Below, piece by piece: positions 48,481 through 63,400 of a stretch of DNA of 64,000 nucleotides (its first letter is position 1; each line of letters begins with the position of its first letter). The translations under genes were made by a program, and so were the position numbers. The DNA lies in contig JACSVZ010000007.1 of NCBI GenBank assembly GCA_014706295.1, positions 5,361,699-5,425,698 on the forward strand, written 5' to 3'. The notes under the pieces are model-generated. The model saw only the letters and a program-made list of their open reading frames with translations, did no database searches and was not told where the DNA came from. This DNA is from Lycocorax pyrrhopterus obiensis. Taxonomy: Eukaryota > Chordata > Aves > Passeriformes > Paradisaeidae.

Positions 48481-51400
48481 AACAATTTAGGGGGTTTTGT
48501 GTCTGGATTACAGAACTTTTTCCTGCCGCATTGCTGTTGGACATCACAAGTGTCTTTCTGTGAATTCTGTCGAGTCACAGCTTGCAATGATGAATCATTT
48601 TTAAAGTAGTTTAACTTTACCTTATTTTAGGAAAAAGTCACACACATTTTGGGTCGTAAGGGTTTTAACTGTTAATAAGAAGGGCAGAAAGTAGGAGTAT
48701 ATGGAAGGAAAAGAGAGTCATCAAAGGATGATTGGAAATCAAAGAGGGAACTTGCCATAGGCAGCATAGAGATCATCCAACAAATAAAAGGGAGAACAAA
48801 ATGAGGTGGGGCAGAACATACTCGTAATTGGTGTAATGCTTTTGCATACCAGTATTTAGCCTCAGGTGTTTTCTAGTGTATGTTTACTCTGGTTGCAAAT
48901 ACACAGACAAAGCCTTTTTTAAAACGTAGTGGTGATTGCAGTTATTTCTCACTTAAAGCCAGTGATACAAAATTTAGTGTTCATTGTCATTATTGGATAT
49001 AATACTGTAGTGCTTCCAAAAAATGCTAGTGATTAACAAAAAGTAAAAATTGACTGTCTAAGCATAATGTTGCTTGCACTCAAATGCCTTCTACTTAGCT
49101 GAATAATCCCATCATCATAAGATGATGTGTAAGAGTGAGTTTATAAGACATTAGATGCTGTTCATTTTCATAATATACTGGAAAACATAAACACAGAACA
49201 TCACAGGTTTTCACCTCAGGCTGTTTTGGGCAGAACTCTTGTTTTCTTAAATACAAGTTGTCCACAATTAAGCTCACCCTGCCGACATAAATCTTACCTA
49301 TTCAAGCGCTGTGTTTGTGCAGCCTGGAGAAACAGGAAAGGTGGAACTGGCCACCCAGTCCACCTGTAATGGGGGTGGGGAGGTTGCTATGCAACTTTAG
49401 TATTTGATGTTTTGCTTGAAAGCTCAGCTCCAGGAAACAAGGGTTTACATAAGAATCAATCAATCTTTCTTCTAAGTTTGTTTCCTTCTATTATGAAGCA
49501 AATCTTGTTTGTGTGCTGCAAGTACATCGCAAGCTCCCAGAAACCTAGAAGCAATGTGAAAGAAACCAAAGTCTGGGGTTGTTTCAGTCTCCTTATTTTA
49601 GGCAAATTTGATTTACAAATCTTGGAAATGCCAGTACTGTCCTGGTGCTGGGATAGTAACCACCCCCTCCTCCTACATTCACAGTGTACAGCTTGATCCA
49701 CAAAATACCCCCTGCTTCAGTTCACCTTCAAAACCCATGGTGACTGTCCTGCGTGTCCCACCTTAAGCTACATTTCTTGTCTCTAATGAAGCTATTGTCA
49801 GAGATTATTGTTATCAAAGCTAATTTTGGAGAAATGACTGATGTTCCTGACTTCTGTGTGAATCTCCTGTGCTGCTGATGTCACCTAGTCCAGATCCGCA
49901 CGCTGCACATGAAATCACAACCCCCTTCGTGTTTACCCCTGTGTAAATTTACCTTGACAGATTGCATGCACTTTGAATTAAGGACCGTGTTTTCATATTT
50001 ATCTCTAAAGCATCTGGGTACCATGGTGATCATACCAGACAAGCAGACAGATACACTTGTGCTTGATGGTAGCTGCAATGCTGGGGTCCTTTTCCATAAG
50101 AAGCTGGGATTCATGTTAACAGAGCTGTGTTCTGTAGTAAAATCAGTGATTCCAAGTTTTCTTTTGTGCCATTTTTTAGTAAATTAATAAGGACACAAAG
50201 CTAAGGAGGTATTTTTATGTTCTCTTTATTAGCTAAACTTATGCTGCATTTAAACCTGTAATGATACCTCAGCTCAATCACCACATGCTGCAGTAGAATT
50301 TGCTTTGTTGTTGTATTTCTGAAATAGTGTAACACTGCACTTTGAAATCTCATTTAAGGGAAAAGTCTCAGCCTAAATATAAGAAAAAGTACCCTTCAGG
50401 TCAACAGTCTGAAAAGTATTGCCTCTTCCAGGCAGCTCTAATTATGTATTGATTGTACTTAAATCTTGGATTACAGTTCGTTTCATGTTACATGTGTGCA
50501 TTTGTTATTTTTTCCCTTGTGTTGTTTTGACAGTTTTAAAATAATAATACCTGGGTGAGTGTTTACTCTGGAACGGCCGTTTCATTTTATTAGCATACAG
50601 TGGGCAATGAGGCAGAAAAGGGAATGTCATGCTTATATATTAGTACTTGTTCCAAGTAGCATCTTTCCAAAGACTGGGGACAGTTCCTGGGGAAATTACT
50701 CAAAATGTAATGATCCTGCAGTGATTTAACACAAAAAATGAGGTACCTTGGATTTTTATTATATTTGTTTCCTCCTTGACCAGAAATGGTGTGTCTTTAT
50801 TTCTCATCATTGAGGCTTTCTGTTGTCACTCTTGTTGTGGTCATTTGTCTTGGTTTTGTTCCTTGCAGCAAAGAACTAGAGCTGCTGTGTATCAGAAGTG
50901 TGCATCCATTATAAGAAAAACAGATTTTCAATGCAAATTTGGTCGAAAATTAATGAATCCCACAACTTCTTTTTTTTTTTTTTCTGTAATTCGTTAGAAA
51001 TCCTGAGCACAGAAGGGTATGTGTATCCCAGCACAGTTTGGAAGTGCCATCCACTCAGACATGACAGTAAGTTTGGGAACGTTTTCAACACTAATTACCT
51101 TGTAAATCCAGGTGCCCATTGCAGCAACTGTAGCTTTCCCGGTTACAAACATATTGCCAGGAGATTTGAAACAGTTAAGCTGTAATTGTTTTCACAGAAT
51201 GGGAGAAACAAGCCTCTGGGCTGTTGTTTGGATGCTGAAAGGAGCAGGGCACTTTCTCACAAAGCTGTATGCAGTATGGAAAGCTCTGGGCCCACTGTGG
51301 CTCCAACACCAAAATGTGCTTTCTGCAGAGTGTGCTCCCGTTCCTGGGTGAGAGAGAGCCCATCGAAGAACCGCTGCTCTGACAGGACAGAACCGGGGCA

Positions 51401-54400
51401 GTCCAAGGACTGTGTCAGTGCAGTCTGACAAAGTTGCTGCTGATGCTTTTGTGCAGCTTCTGAAACTCCCGTTGCTGTCTCCTTGCAGAAATGCTGCATG
51501 TCTAAAGCGCAGCAGCTCTCTAATTGGGGAGAACAGTATCAATTTTTATGTGTTAACTTCGCTACTACTAAGAAATTCTCTTCAGGAGCCTCCTTTATGT
51601 CGTGCTCCCCAAGATGAATAAAGAAGTTATTCCTTAGTTTCTTTAGGGTGCAGTCAAGAAATAACAGTGTGCTGTGGTCCTGTGTAAGCAGGAATTCTTG
51701 GAGTACAGAGCCAGGCTGCTGTTTGTGTGTGCTGGTGAGATCGGGGCCATGGCAGCAGCGTGGTATTATGGAGGGATGTCCAAGTGGTGGTGAAAAGCAA
51801 GTGGCAATTTACTTCTAGGGTCAGATAATGAAGACAATGTTAAGGGAGTATGATAAGTGAACTGATGATTCTGCATATGTGATAGAGTGACGGATGGCAC
51901 TGTGATAGTGTCTCGTAAGTTATTTGCTCATTAAAGGATGTAATTGTGTTTAGAAACTGAAAGCAGGTTTGGCTGGTTGTGTGGGGCACTTAAAGGACTG
52001 AGGGCATTGTGTGTGTTATCTAGCTCGATGTGCTTTTCTCCAGCGCTATCTCTGTCCTCACACTGCCTTTTGTTTCAGCCTTTGCTGGGTGACTCATCTT
52101 TATAATACGCATTTGCTACAATTATCTGCTGGGTTTCGTAATGAATCCCACTCCTTCCTTTTGCTGCTCTTCTTTTCAGGCTTGCTTTGAGAATTCATGT
52201 TTATAAATTCATGGCCTTTTTTTTTTTTGTTGTTTTTTCTCACAGAAGGTACTAGTCACCAGCGTTAAAGAACCATGCCTAAACTATGTGCTAAATCATT
52301 ATATGTATTTTATTTTCTGAACAGATTCAAGTCTGTAAGGAAAAGCACTGCTGTATGCACCAGAAAAGGGAGAACATTGTGAGAAATGTAAGTTAATACC
52401 GAGCAGTAATGAAGAAAAATGCCACTGTTTTAAATACAGTGGTAAATGACTCTTACAACTGTGATAAATTTCAAACCCGTATTTGCTCACATTTTCAAAG
52501 GCTTCAGAAGAATACTGTGGATTAAAAACTGTTAATGATTGTTTTATCTCTCTCCTTTGTACTTAAAAGCTGGAGCAGCTGTCACCAGCACTCATACAGA
52601 ACCACTGCTATCTGGAAGAATTAACTGCTTAGATTAAATACATTTAAAGTGTCTCTACAGCTTTTTAAAACGCCTATCTCTACATGCATATATAAAATTG
52701 AGGAAACAACTTCAGTTTCTCTTTCCCAGCTGAATTTAATTTGTTCTGATTTTTGCATTTAACTCCTATTAAAAAGGAGGACACATAGCACACGATGGTA
52801 ACAGCATAGACAAAGGCATTTATAAACCCCAGACATAAGGTGTCTGGGTGAAAAGGCAATTTCAGTCCTGCATCTGGAAGTTCTGGGTTTTTTTCCTTCT
52901 AAATTAGTTTAAAATATTTCATATTATTAAAATACACTTTAGCTAAGACTGGCCTTAGGAGCTATTTTTTCGATGCTCTTGCTTCTGTATACTCAGGGCA
53001 TTGCTTATACATTTTTCTCATATCCTGTGTGCTTGACATAGGGTTCTAGAACACAAATTGGATTGTTACCAAATGTGGGCCAAAAGCTACATTTAGGGTG
53101 ATAGAGTGTGTTGTCTCAGAGCCATCTGACAGAGCTTTCTGGTAGCACTGCCATCTATTTCAGTAAAACATCTGAGTGACACAGAACAACAGATGACTGA
53201 GAAATTCCAGTACTGTAAGAAAGAGGAAGGAAAAACAAGCAACTATTTTGAGAGAAATTATTTTACCTTTTATTTTTGTGAATTCAGAAAAAATATTATT
53301 CCTAGTGATTAGCTGAATATATAAGATTCAATTAAATTAATTTGTTTTTCATTTTAGAAAGATTTTGAATAAATACATTTTCCCATTGTAGGCTGAGAAA
53401 AAAAGGGTAAATGAATACTTTAGGCACTTGTAAAATGATAAAATTCAGAGAAATGTTTGTGTTACTATTTTGTGATCAATACTTACAAATAACTATGGAA
53501 TATCCTTTACTGGTATTGTCCAGATTTTTTACTGAGAGTAAAGGGAAGATCTCGTTAGTTGGCCTTCTGTGTAGCTCTTTCCAGGGATTGATGCAGCTGG
53601 CTTCTATTAAGAAAGGACACATACTGAAAAAAATGTCTGAAACAATATTTAGAATGCAGTGTCAAAATGTACAAGAATTAAACCTGCCACAGACTGAAAC
53701 AGATACCAAGAGCTTGAGGAGGGATAGAGCAAGAGAAGTGTAGTAGCCCTTTGCTTTCTCTTTAGCCAATTTTGTAAATAAAAAAATGTCAGATGCAAAG
53801 CTAAAATTCTCAATGTGTCAAAGCCTGTATAATTTGTCTTCTTCAAGTCCTAGGCACCCTGGAACAGCACTGAAATTTACTGTCAAGTTCATCTCCAAGG
53901 CATAATGAATGCTTAATATTGGAGTGTAATTTGAAAAATACTATAAAAATAAACAAAACCAGACCTGGCTTCACCATTACTAAAGGAAGAGTAAGTCCAA
54001 ACATGCCATCTGAAGAGTTTGTACTTTCCCCATGGCTGTCTTGGATCTTTATTTCGTCTCTTTAGATTGTCCTTGTCTTTGGATTAAATTCTGATCCTAG
54101 AGAATTTAATCATAAAGCTCACAAAGATCTTACTGCAAAGAATCATCACTTGCTGGAATTTGCAAAGCTTCAGCTCAAAATGGGGTTACAGTATATTTGA
54201 GGTGGCCATCTCGTTTCCCAAGTGCAATGCTGTTTTCTGCACATCAGCTGTGTCAGATCCTGTAGACTGTTGCATTTGTCCCCTAATTGCTAGAATAATG
54301 TCTTGTCCCTAACAATTACTATAAAAATGTGAAGAGGTGCTGTAGTTCCAGAGCAAATTGTTTCCTTGACACCTATTGACCCTTCAAATCCTTTTAGGAA

Positions 54401-57400
54401 CTGGCTATCTTTGAAAAAAAAAAAAATCACAAAATCATTATTGAATTTGCTGTCTGGCCTCCATCTTTCCTCTCTGCCTGTTTCCTGACCAGAAAAGCAA
54501 AAAAGGTATAAAAAACCAAAGGCATTAAAAAGAGGGGTGTTCAGTCCAGACTGGTCTGGCAGCTCTAGGCTGTTTGAGTAGGGGAAAAGTAAACAGCTTT
54601 TATAAGAAAGATTACAATTGCAAAGAGTAAAACGGTAAACCCAGAAGAAGACATATTAGCTTGTTTACTTGCTTACCTCTTAAACTTTCCCTACCAGCTT
54701 TTGAGAGTCCTGTCACATTCAGCTCTGCTATTCATAAAGCATCTGTCCTGCTTTTTTCATTGCTGTTTTTGCTGCCAATGGTGTGCTTGCAGCTCATCAG
54801 TTCTCCTTTACTATAGGCTAGCTCCTCTACAAAGGCATCATGTGAAATCCAGAACAGGGTTTGGGTGCTGTAAAACGTCACTAATCTAGTGGGTACTGAG
54901 CTGGAATGTTTTCCTTACAGGATCCAGGATCTTCCCTGTTCTGTCTCAAGGCTAATACTTTTATTTTTTCCCTTTCATTTATTTTTTTGTCTCTTCTTTC
55001 TTACAGAATGTTTGATTTAGTAAATTGCATTCAGACAGGGTTAAAAAAAAAAAAAGGTAGAAGACATTTAGGAAAAGACTCCAAACCCAATACTTACTTT
55101 GGTCATTTCTCTGGAATAATTTGTGCCAGTAACTGTGTCACATTGCTCTGCACAGCACTGGGATTTGCACGTATGTCATGGGTGACACAGTCTACTTCAT
55201 ATTCTCTTTGAAAATGGGAAGGTAGGGAGTAAACAGGCTCCTCCCAGACATCTGAAGTAGCTTTAGGACTACAGAATACGTGCCATGGTACTCATTAAGT
55301 TGTGCCCTGGTTTCCTCAAGTCTCCCAGTGTAGGAGTTGTTACTGAGGCAACACAGGGACTTACTGTGCAACTCCCATAAAAACAAGTCACTGGGGTGTG
55401 TCAGGCGTCTACATGTACATACACAGGGCTCTGCACTAACATTTGCATTCTTTTTTTTTGAAGTTAAGCGACTGAGAAAAGCAAATGGGGATGGAAATAG
55501 TCTTTTAAGCGGAATATTTGCAGGATTTTTCAATGTTTTGATTTTATGTTACTTTTCTGTGTTTGGTTTTGGGTAGGAGAGAACAGAAATGCTGCTTGTT
55601 AGCTGACCTCAGTCTTCATGAGACAGATGAGTGGGTGGCTTTACCAAATGGCAGTCACCTTCTCTTTTGAGTCTGATACTGAAGGGTCAGCAGAATCATT
55701 CCAGGTTGGACTGGGAAGAGTAATTTCTCCATTTGATGTGGAGAACTTTCTCCATGGAGCCACCAGTGTTTTGTCTGTGCCAGCCGCACGAAGGTGAAGG
55801 ATCCGACCGTGTTGTTCTAAACAAGCGTGGTTGTGGTAGTTGGAGTGCTCTGCTGGAGTCACAGCTTTTCCTTTTGGCTGGGAATAGAAGGGAAGCAGGA
55901 ACCTGTCCAGTTAGCCCCAAATGGAAGAACAGACCCTAGAGCCAGGCAGCAGACACAGTTCTCTCATATTAAGTCACAAGTTGCATATAGTCGTTTGTCT
56001 AACCTTTTTGACTTTTTGTGTCTGTAGAGCAGATGTTAGTGCACCTGAAAATAGCAAGTCTGAAGTTTATTTATTCATCCTTCTTTCATATTTTAAAGCT
56101 TGGCTGTATATTTATATATGTATGCATAAAAATATGTATACAAATATGTCTGACAGGAGCCTTTCATGGTAGTCCCTGACCCGCTCATTGGCATCAAGCA
56201 CAGCTGACTCCCATGTATCTGCTCTGTTCTCCAGAGCCCGTTCTGCATGGTCACATCCATGCTGCTTTTGCTGCTAGGGTGAGCACAGACTGTAACTGGA
56301 ATTACAAGGCACTGACAGGCTTTCCTGCATATGCCATCTCTTGGAATAAAATCCCTATTTGTTCCTATCCTCCCTTGAAGCAGAATATGTGTAGATACTG
56401 TTCTATGGTGGCCCTTTGAAAGTCCTCTTGAAAATCTTTGTGAAAGTGTAAAAGGCAGGCAACAGCTTGCAAGTTGTTGCCTAGTACTGGTGTACCTCCA
56501 GATGTGTTTTCTGCTCAAATCCTGCATTCTAGGGCATGTTTATTTGTAATAGGTAAATGTCCTGATAATGGGAATCTCAGACAGGTAATGTGAGATCTTC
56601 ATGTAGTGGTGCTTGTTGGGTTACTAATTTCAAAATTGCTTGTTTTGGCAAGCTGCTCTATGTTGCCTAACTCTTGTTCCACAGGTGCCACAAGCAGATC
56701 CCAGAAACGAACGATTCCTTTGAAATGCACCCAGGGTTTTGTTAGGAGAATTTAGAGGAGTTTTGGAGTAGCTCAATTTGCCGTAGTGATGAAGTATAAG
56801 AGCATCTCTGAATTTAAGACTGGCTTGACAGACCTGGGAGGAAGCATATTTCAGTGAGTGCTTTGACTGGTGTAAACACCTGTTGGGAAAGGTCCATCCC
56901 AGGCTACTTTTCCACCTGCTGCTGGGTTTCCTGGCCAATTTAGTCAGACAACTCATTTCAGACTGTAGCCAGATGATAAGATGGCATGTAGGCACTGTGA
57001 TTGCAAAATCATGATTAAAAATTTTTTTTAAAAAGGGGGTGAAGTGCTAGAAGGTGCTAGAAAGAGGAGAAATCACTATAAAGACTCAGAACTACTGGTG
57101 GTCTTAAGACTGATTAGGCTGAAAGTTACCTTCGTGATCATAAATGTATGCTTAAAATACTGAGACCAGAAGAGCGTCAGGATACTGACACGTGTTGGCA
57201 GCATCCATGTGTTTGAAAAGGTTAGGCAGAAACAAAATGTACTCTACTCAGGAAAAAAAGGGTACAAATCAGGGCTTTATCTTAGTGGGGTGTCCAAGAC
57301 AAGTCTCTGCATCTCCTGAATTTTTTCTGCATGGGTTGCCACATCCATTGATCTCTATGCACAGGTTTTATTGTACCAGCATGGAGGTACCGGGGAAAGA

Positions 57401-60400
57401 TTAGCTCTGAAAAGCAAGTTTTAAAATAATTGCTTTAGAGCAATTTTGAAAGATGTTTTTCCTTTTATTCAACCATGAAATGGAAGTGTCCTGCTGATGG
57501 CTCCAGCATATTTTTTAATTGAATAATTAGCATGGATAATAGGCATTCAACAGCGTTTTTGTTGATAATCGCTGGATTTACTAATCTCCCAGAAGGTGGG
57601 GTGATTCAGAATCTTTTAATGCCCCAAAATAGAAGATAATTAAAACCCTACACATACAACTTGAAATAGAAATGAGTACAAATGGTGAAGAGAAATTAGA
57701 AAATGAGCTTGAGGGAAAAGGATGGTGGTGGTGGGGATAAGAGTCCTAAGTACTAAGAATAGTAAGAACACTTATGAATTGGCACGTTTAGTACTTGGAG
57801 TTTTCCTGACTCTGCCACACTTTGCTCTCGCCAACGCTGTGTATGGTGGGGCTCAGCAGGGATTCAGCGGTCACACATGTTCAGAGGAGTGGGTGTTACA
57901 CGAGTCAGCTGCTGAAAATTGTATGTGCAGTAATCTCTGGTGAGCTGGCCATGGCGAGAGGACACTGCAAGGGTTTTGTGGGCAGGGTTAGCTCATATAA
58001 TCACTGACACGTCGTTCCCAAAGAACGCCCAGTGAGGAAGTGCCTGCCCTGGCTGTACTGCATCATGCCTCTGGGAGTGGGGATAGGCGTTAGAGCCCAG
58101 AGCCGCAGAGTGAGCAGGCGGAGTTGCACAGTTTAGGTTAATGTGGTGTAAGACCTTTCCTTGCAGTAACACCGGTGTGGATGCAGCCCACTGCTTCTGT
58201 TCCGTGTATCGCTTACCACGTATCACTTACGGTCACTTGACAACAGAGGGGCTGCTGCTTGCTCTTGGAATTAATTCTCACGGGAATGAAGAATTGACAC
58301 AAAGTAGACCACTTTTTCTCTTGCACGTGCAAGAGGTATTATTTTAACATTAACTTTTCCTCCTCTGGAAGAGGCGGAAAAAACCCTGCAGCCACAAATC
58401 TGCCATTTACTTGACTAGATGGAGACAGTCATGCTGAGGTGACTGGGCATAGGATGGAACCCAGATGGAATAAGGAGTTACTAATCTCATTTCCAGTGTC
58501 CACAAAACAAGGCTATTAATTAACCTGTTTAATAAGTACTGTTTGTACAGAGGTATAGTGGATACTTGAGACTTCACTATTCACTTCAAAGAACGAGTGA
58601 TCAAGTTCGTATTGGCACAAGCAGGGCAGGGCTGGATTTCTCTCCAGTGTGCTTCTCTGCCAAACTCTGTCTATTAAAATACATGAGAGTGTGTTTAAAA
58701 CATCATTATCCAGCTTTGAAAAAAAGATGCTGTTCAAAGGCAAACATTATTTGCTAATTTGGAGACTCGCTTTTGTTTGTGGCAAACATCTGTCATGAAA
58801 TCGGGAATCTCTAGAGAGGCCTTGCCTGCTCCCACAGAAATTTTTACAGTCCAAAATACTGACACATGGGTGGAAGAGAGAAAGAATACAACAGTGGGCA
58901 GGGCATTCCCACCAGTGTAACCTTAAATTGCTCTGACTCTTCCCAGGCTGTGATGCCTTCTGAGTGAAGACTCAACACAGACAATTGTTGCTTGCTCAAG
59001 GAGCAGTGAAGACCGAAGTATCCTCCAGCCACTAAACAGTTCCGGATTAGACAAGACAATGGATTTCATGGAATGGCCCTGATACAATGGAAGGATACTT
59101 ACATTATTGTGCAGTATGGCAAAGCAGCCTGCATGGGAGCTGTTTTGGTCATAAGCCCACGTCACTGTACCAGGATAGCTTGGCAGCCTCTATGTGAGTC
59201 TTCCCAGAAGCTTTGCAAGTCAGTAATGCTGTGCATTGGCAGAACTTTGAGGAAAAATTAGGCTATGTCTTTTGGAATTGTGCTTGCCTCTAGCAAGTGG
59301 TATTGTTGCCTGCCGTGTACCAGGACTCTTCTGCAGACAAATGAACAACAAAATGAAGCAGATTTGGAGCACTGCTTTCGATGAAAGGCCAGACTCTGCC
59401 TGGATTTTGTGCATCAGGTGGTATAAGAGCTACCAAGAGCATTGTGTACCCTTCACACTGCAAGTAAGCAAGAAAAAATGTATTAATTTCTCCAGCTATG
59501 TGTGTACACCTGGGGACAAACGTTGCCAGGAAGGGAATGGACAAGAGAACCAAGATGATTTCATTGCCCATTAAATCTCTACAAGACACAGAAAGGAGAA
59601 GCTGTAATGCCTTCTGTTCAGGTGGCAGGTCTTAGGAGTCTCTTCTCATTTCACTGCAGATGGTTTGGTTTTGGTTTTGTTTTTTTCTTTAAAATTCTGC
59701 TGTTCTTGAAAAATGAATTCAGTTAATTGAGATTTTCTTGAGCAACTGTTTTAGAAAAGAAAACAAAGTAGTGAGCTTTAAAAACACGAAGACTGGAATT
59801 TAAACGAACCCAGTATTTATTATTATTTTGAGGTCTTTCAGATGTCTGACTCTAGTTTTTAGGTCTATATCGTGCTTTCACACACATTCTCATGCCAACT
59901 ATCTCTGGGAGTGCTTCATAAAAGCACTACTTTTGCCCCAAAACTCCATGGAGTAGTATAGTATTTTACCACTGCAATGCCAAAGGGGTTTGAGTTGGGG
60001 TTTTTTTGAGCATAATATTAATTAAATACTTAAGAAAGGTCTGATACTGCAAACTTAATCCCAGAAGATTATGCGGGGATATATAGGCAGTGATTATTCA
60101 CATAACTAAAAACTGTTCATGTAAAAACATTTTTACAGTAATAAAATCATATACCCTAAATATTGTAAGTTATTTGACATATAGGGGGTTCTGAATTAAA
60201 ACTGGGATTTGTTAATAGAATACAGTTATTATCACTGCTGAGCCGTCCTACAATGTCTTTTGTAAGTTTTCCCTCCTCCTGGTTTTTCCTTCTTTCAGAA
60301 CCCGTAATCCTGGAATAGATGGTTTTGAAACTGAATTTTAAATTTCAGGCTTGTATAAACTAAGTGGTAGAGCCATTTCAGAACCTTTGAATTCACTTTG

Positions 60401-63400
60401 GGTTGTTCTGTGCTCCAAAAATTCATTCATTTAGTGCTTTGAAGTACGACTGGGATCAGAGAACACATTGTCAACGTTAATAAAATCGTGTTACCTCAAC
60501 ATTATCCATCCAGTTTTGAAATAGAGGAGGGGTGGTGCCTGTATTACTTCACGTAATCAAAAGAGTAGTTGTTGGTTAATAATTGAAAGTTACATTCCAT
60601 ATATACGAAACAGTGGAAATTTCAAAGATTTCAAAGATACTTCTAATATACTTTAGAGTATTGTTTGTCCATGTGCTGGTAGAATTATTGGGAATTCAGA
60701 CCTGTGCTGGTGTACCAGAGTTCACTTTTGTTGTAGTCACAAGACATTTTTTATGGATGACAATCTTTGCATTTTTTTTAGCTAGGTATTACTGCCTTGA
60801 GCAGCTTGGGATTTAAGAAAACATTTTGTTTAATGTACATTGAATCTGTTTTCATTTTCAGAATGCTGCTTGTCCCTTGCATGGTGTATTATAGTCTCGA
60901 TTGACTGAATGAAATTGAAGTATGAACTGCTGTCTGAGCTGGCTTTACTGCTCCAGCGGCTCACTACTTAAGCATCCAGAAATTTTGAGTTAAGGTTGCA
61001 TTAAAAGGTAACTCTGTCCTCTCATTTGCATATGCCAAACATGCTGCTTAATTGCTTGAGAGACAAGACTCTCCGTGTGCATCCCAAGAGCGAGCATGGC
61101 CCAGTCTGCAAGGAAGGGCAAGGAAGTTGTGCCTTGGATTGTCTCATCTTCCAGTTCTGCTGGCAAAGTGAAAGAAGTAAGGTGGTGGGAATTTTCCTCT
61201 TCTCTTGTCCTGTGATTGGAGAAAAATGTAGGTTAGCTTTTAAATTCCTCTGGGAAGTAGGATACTAATCAGCATTTCCCTGTGGTTTTTTAAACAGTCC
61301 ATGATTCTAAAGAGAAGGAGGCTGGTGGGGACCCTGCCTGTTACTGTTGCTGGAAACTTCATAGTAATGCTGCTTTTTTCACTTTGACTTTTTCTTTTTT
61401 TTCCTAGTGAATTATTACTTTTGTCAATGTGCATTATTTCATGCTACCAGCAAATGTTGGTAAAAATAATTAGCATGTAAGAATGATAAATAGCTTATGC
61501 ACGTCAGCTATAACTTAAATTGCCTGGATTATCCAAAGGAAAGAGTGAGTTTAAGTGGTGATATGGCACTGGAGACTTTGCTCACCAATAACTTTATGTA
61601 TCTCCTTCCACTTTCAAATATTAAAATTCAGGCTAAGAAAACCAGTATTAAATGTTTTCTTTTGTTTCGTTTCCCTGGTTGTGTTTTTGTGTAAGTTATA
61701 TATAAAGAAAAATCTATTTTAAAAGCTTTTTGAGAAGTCTTTGTCTTCCATCTGGCACGAAGAGCATTTCTGGAGGGGAGGGGAAAGAAACAGAGTACTG
61801 TCTGAGGTAAATTTGATAGTAGGAGATGGGATAAAACAAGAGGCACTTAGACTAATTTAATTAATGCCATGGTGGATTTAAGAATATGCTGTCCTCTACA
61901 AGCATAAACATAGATCAGTAGCTGAATTAAGGAAGCAGTATTAGACTGCACCTGTTGGGTTTCAAACTGAATTCAGACCTTGTTTCAGTATTGCAGTTGG
62001 GACTGGCAGTTGCTGAAGGGATTAAATTATTTAAAGCCTTCAGCTGGCTAGTGTAGGCTAGCAGTAGCTTATAAAACACTTAATCTATTTTTTTAATCTC
62101 TTCATATGTTTGCTTTACTTAGACAGTAAAACTATACATGACACACACCTGCCACATTCTGAAGCTTCTTTGTCAGATATTTCACATTTATCAATTAGAG
62201 CAGCCTTTAAACTGTAACCATTTGGGTTTCACTGACAATACGCCTCTTGTTAGCCTGCACATTTTCTTCGGTGAACTCAAACCCAAACATGAAGTATGCA
62301 GACATAAAATCCTTCTTCCACAATTTATTCTAAAAAAGAGGTTCCCTTCTAAAGGCAAATGCTGCTCTCCAAATAATTAATGCTTACTGTTACCTTTTGG
62401 GTAGTCATTTAAAAAAAGAAACTAATTCCAAACAGTTTGGAGCTCTGGAACTATTTTTGCAGTGCATTAGTTAACTGCTTGCAGGATAGTCCAGAAAAGC
62501 AGTTCAAAAATAGGTGATACTATTTAGCTTGTTACGTGATATGTCTCTTGTTTCTAGAAAGCCAAGAGTAAATAATGAATAGTAGCAATATGGATTGGAC
62601 GGAAAAGCAATTTGGATAGCTGTGCAACACAGGATTAATTAGGCAAATCCTCTTAGGTTTGATAAGCCATTGCTTAGATCTACAGTTTATTTTGTCATCG
62701 GTTGCTCCTATTAATGTCTCCTTTCTGTCAGAGTTTATTACTCTGATTTCAGTTTTGCATCATACCTTTTTGTGTCAAAGTGAAGTGCCACTGAATTAAC
62801 TTACGACCTTCCAAATAATAAGCAGAGGAATGCCTGGAGTCAATTCAAATCAACACTGGCATCCTCTTAAGAGTCTTTTAAATAATGAGCTTTTTATATG
62901 GATAAATTCTGTTCAGCAACTGGTGTATGACATCTTTTTAATTTGGCCTTCAATGTTAAGTTACAGGACAAGTAGGCATATGTGTCTGCTAATAAGGATG
63001 AGCAAATGCTAATTCATGGAAAAGAGATGGTTTCTGCAGTATGCTCTTCATAAAAAGCATATGTTTTTGGTATTTCTGGGCAACCTTTAATTTTTTTTTC
63101 TTCTTTTTGACATTGCAAAACTGTAATTTTATTTCTGTAAAAGGGGTTTTTCTAGTACCGTCAGTACAGAACAACTTCACTGCTTGATCTCCTCTAGGTT
63201 GGTTTTTTTTTGATAATGTGTAGAATATACTTGAAAAATATAAAGTACATACGTTGAAGTCATTTTACTAATTAGTGTTCACACTCTGTCTCAAACTTTT
63301 TTTGAACTGGAGAATGTGCCATTCTTCAGAAATAAGGAAAGAAAAAACAGAGGAGGAATAAAAACCCTTACTGGAAATAAAAATCTTAACCCCCCTGCCC

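Noticed and set aside
48029..48547. 172-codon minus-strand open frame
   Set aside because: Its last third is translation of the A/C-rich tract (runs of C, L and F), and the rest covers the CpG-dense patch. No family resemblance.
55690..55725. Possible CR1 terminus (CAGAATCATTCCAGGTTGGA)
   Set aside because: Only the first 20 or so bases resemble CR1, and the following sequence does not continue the family pattern.
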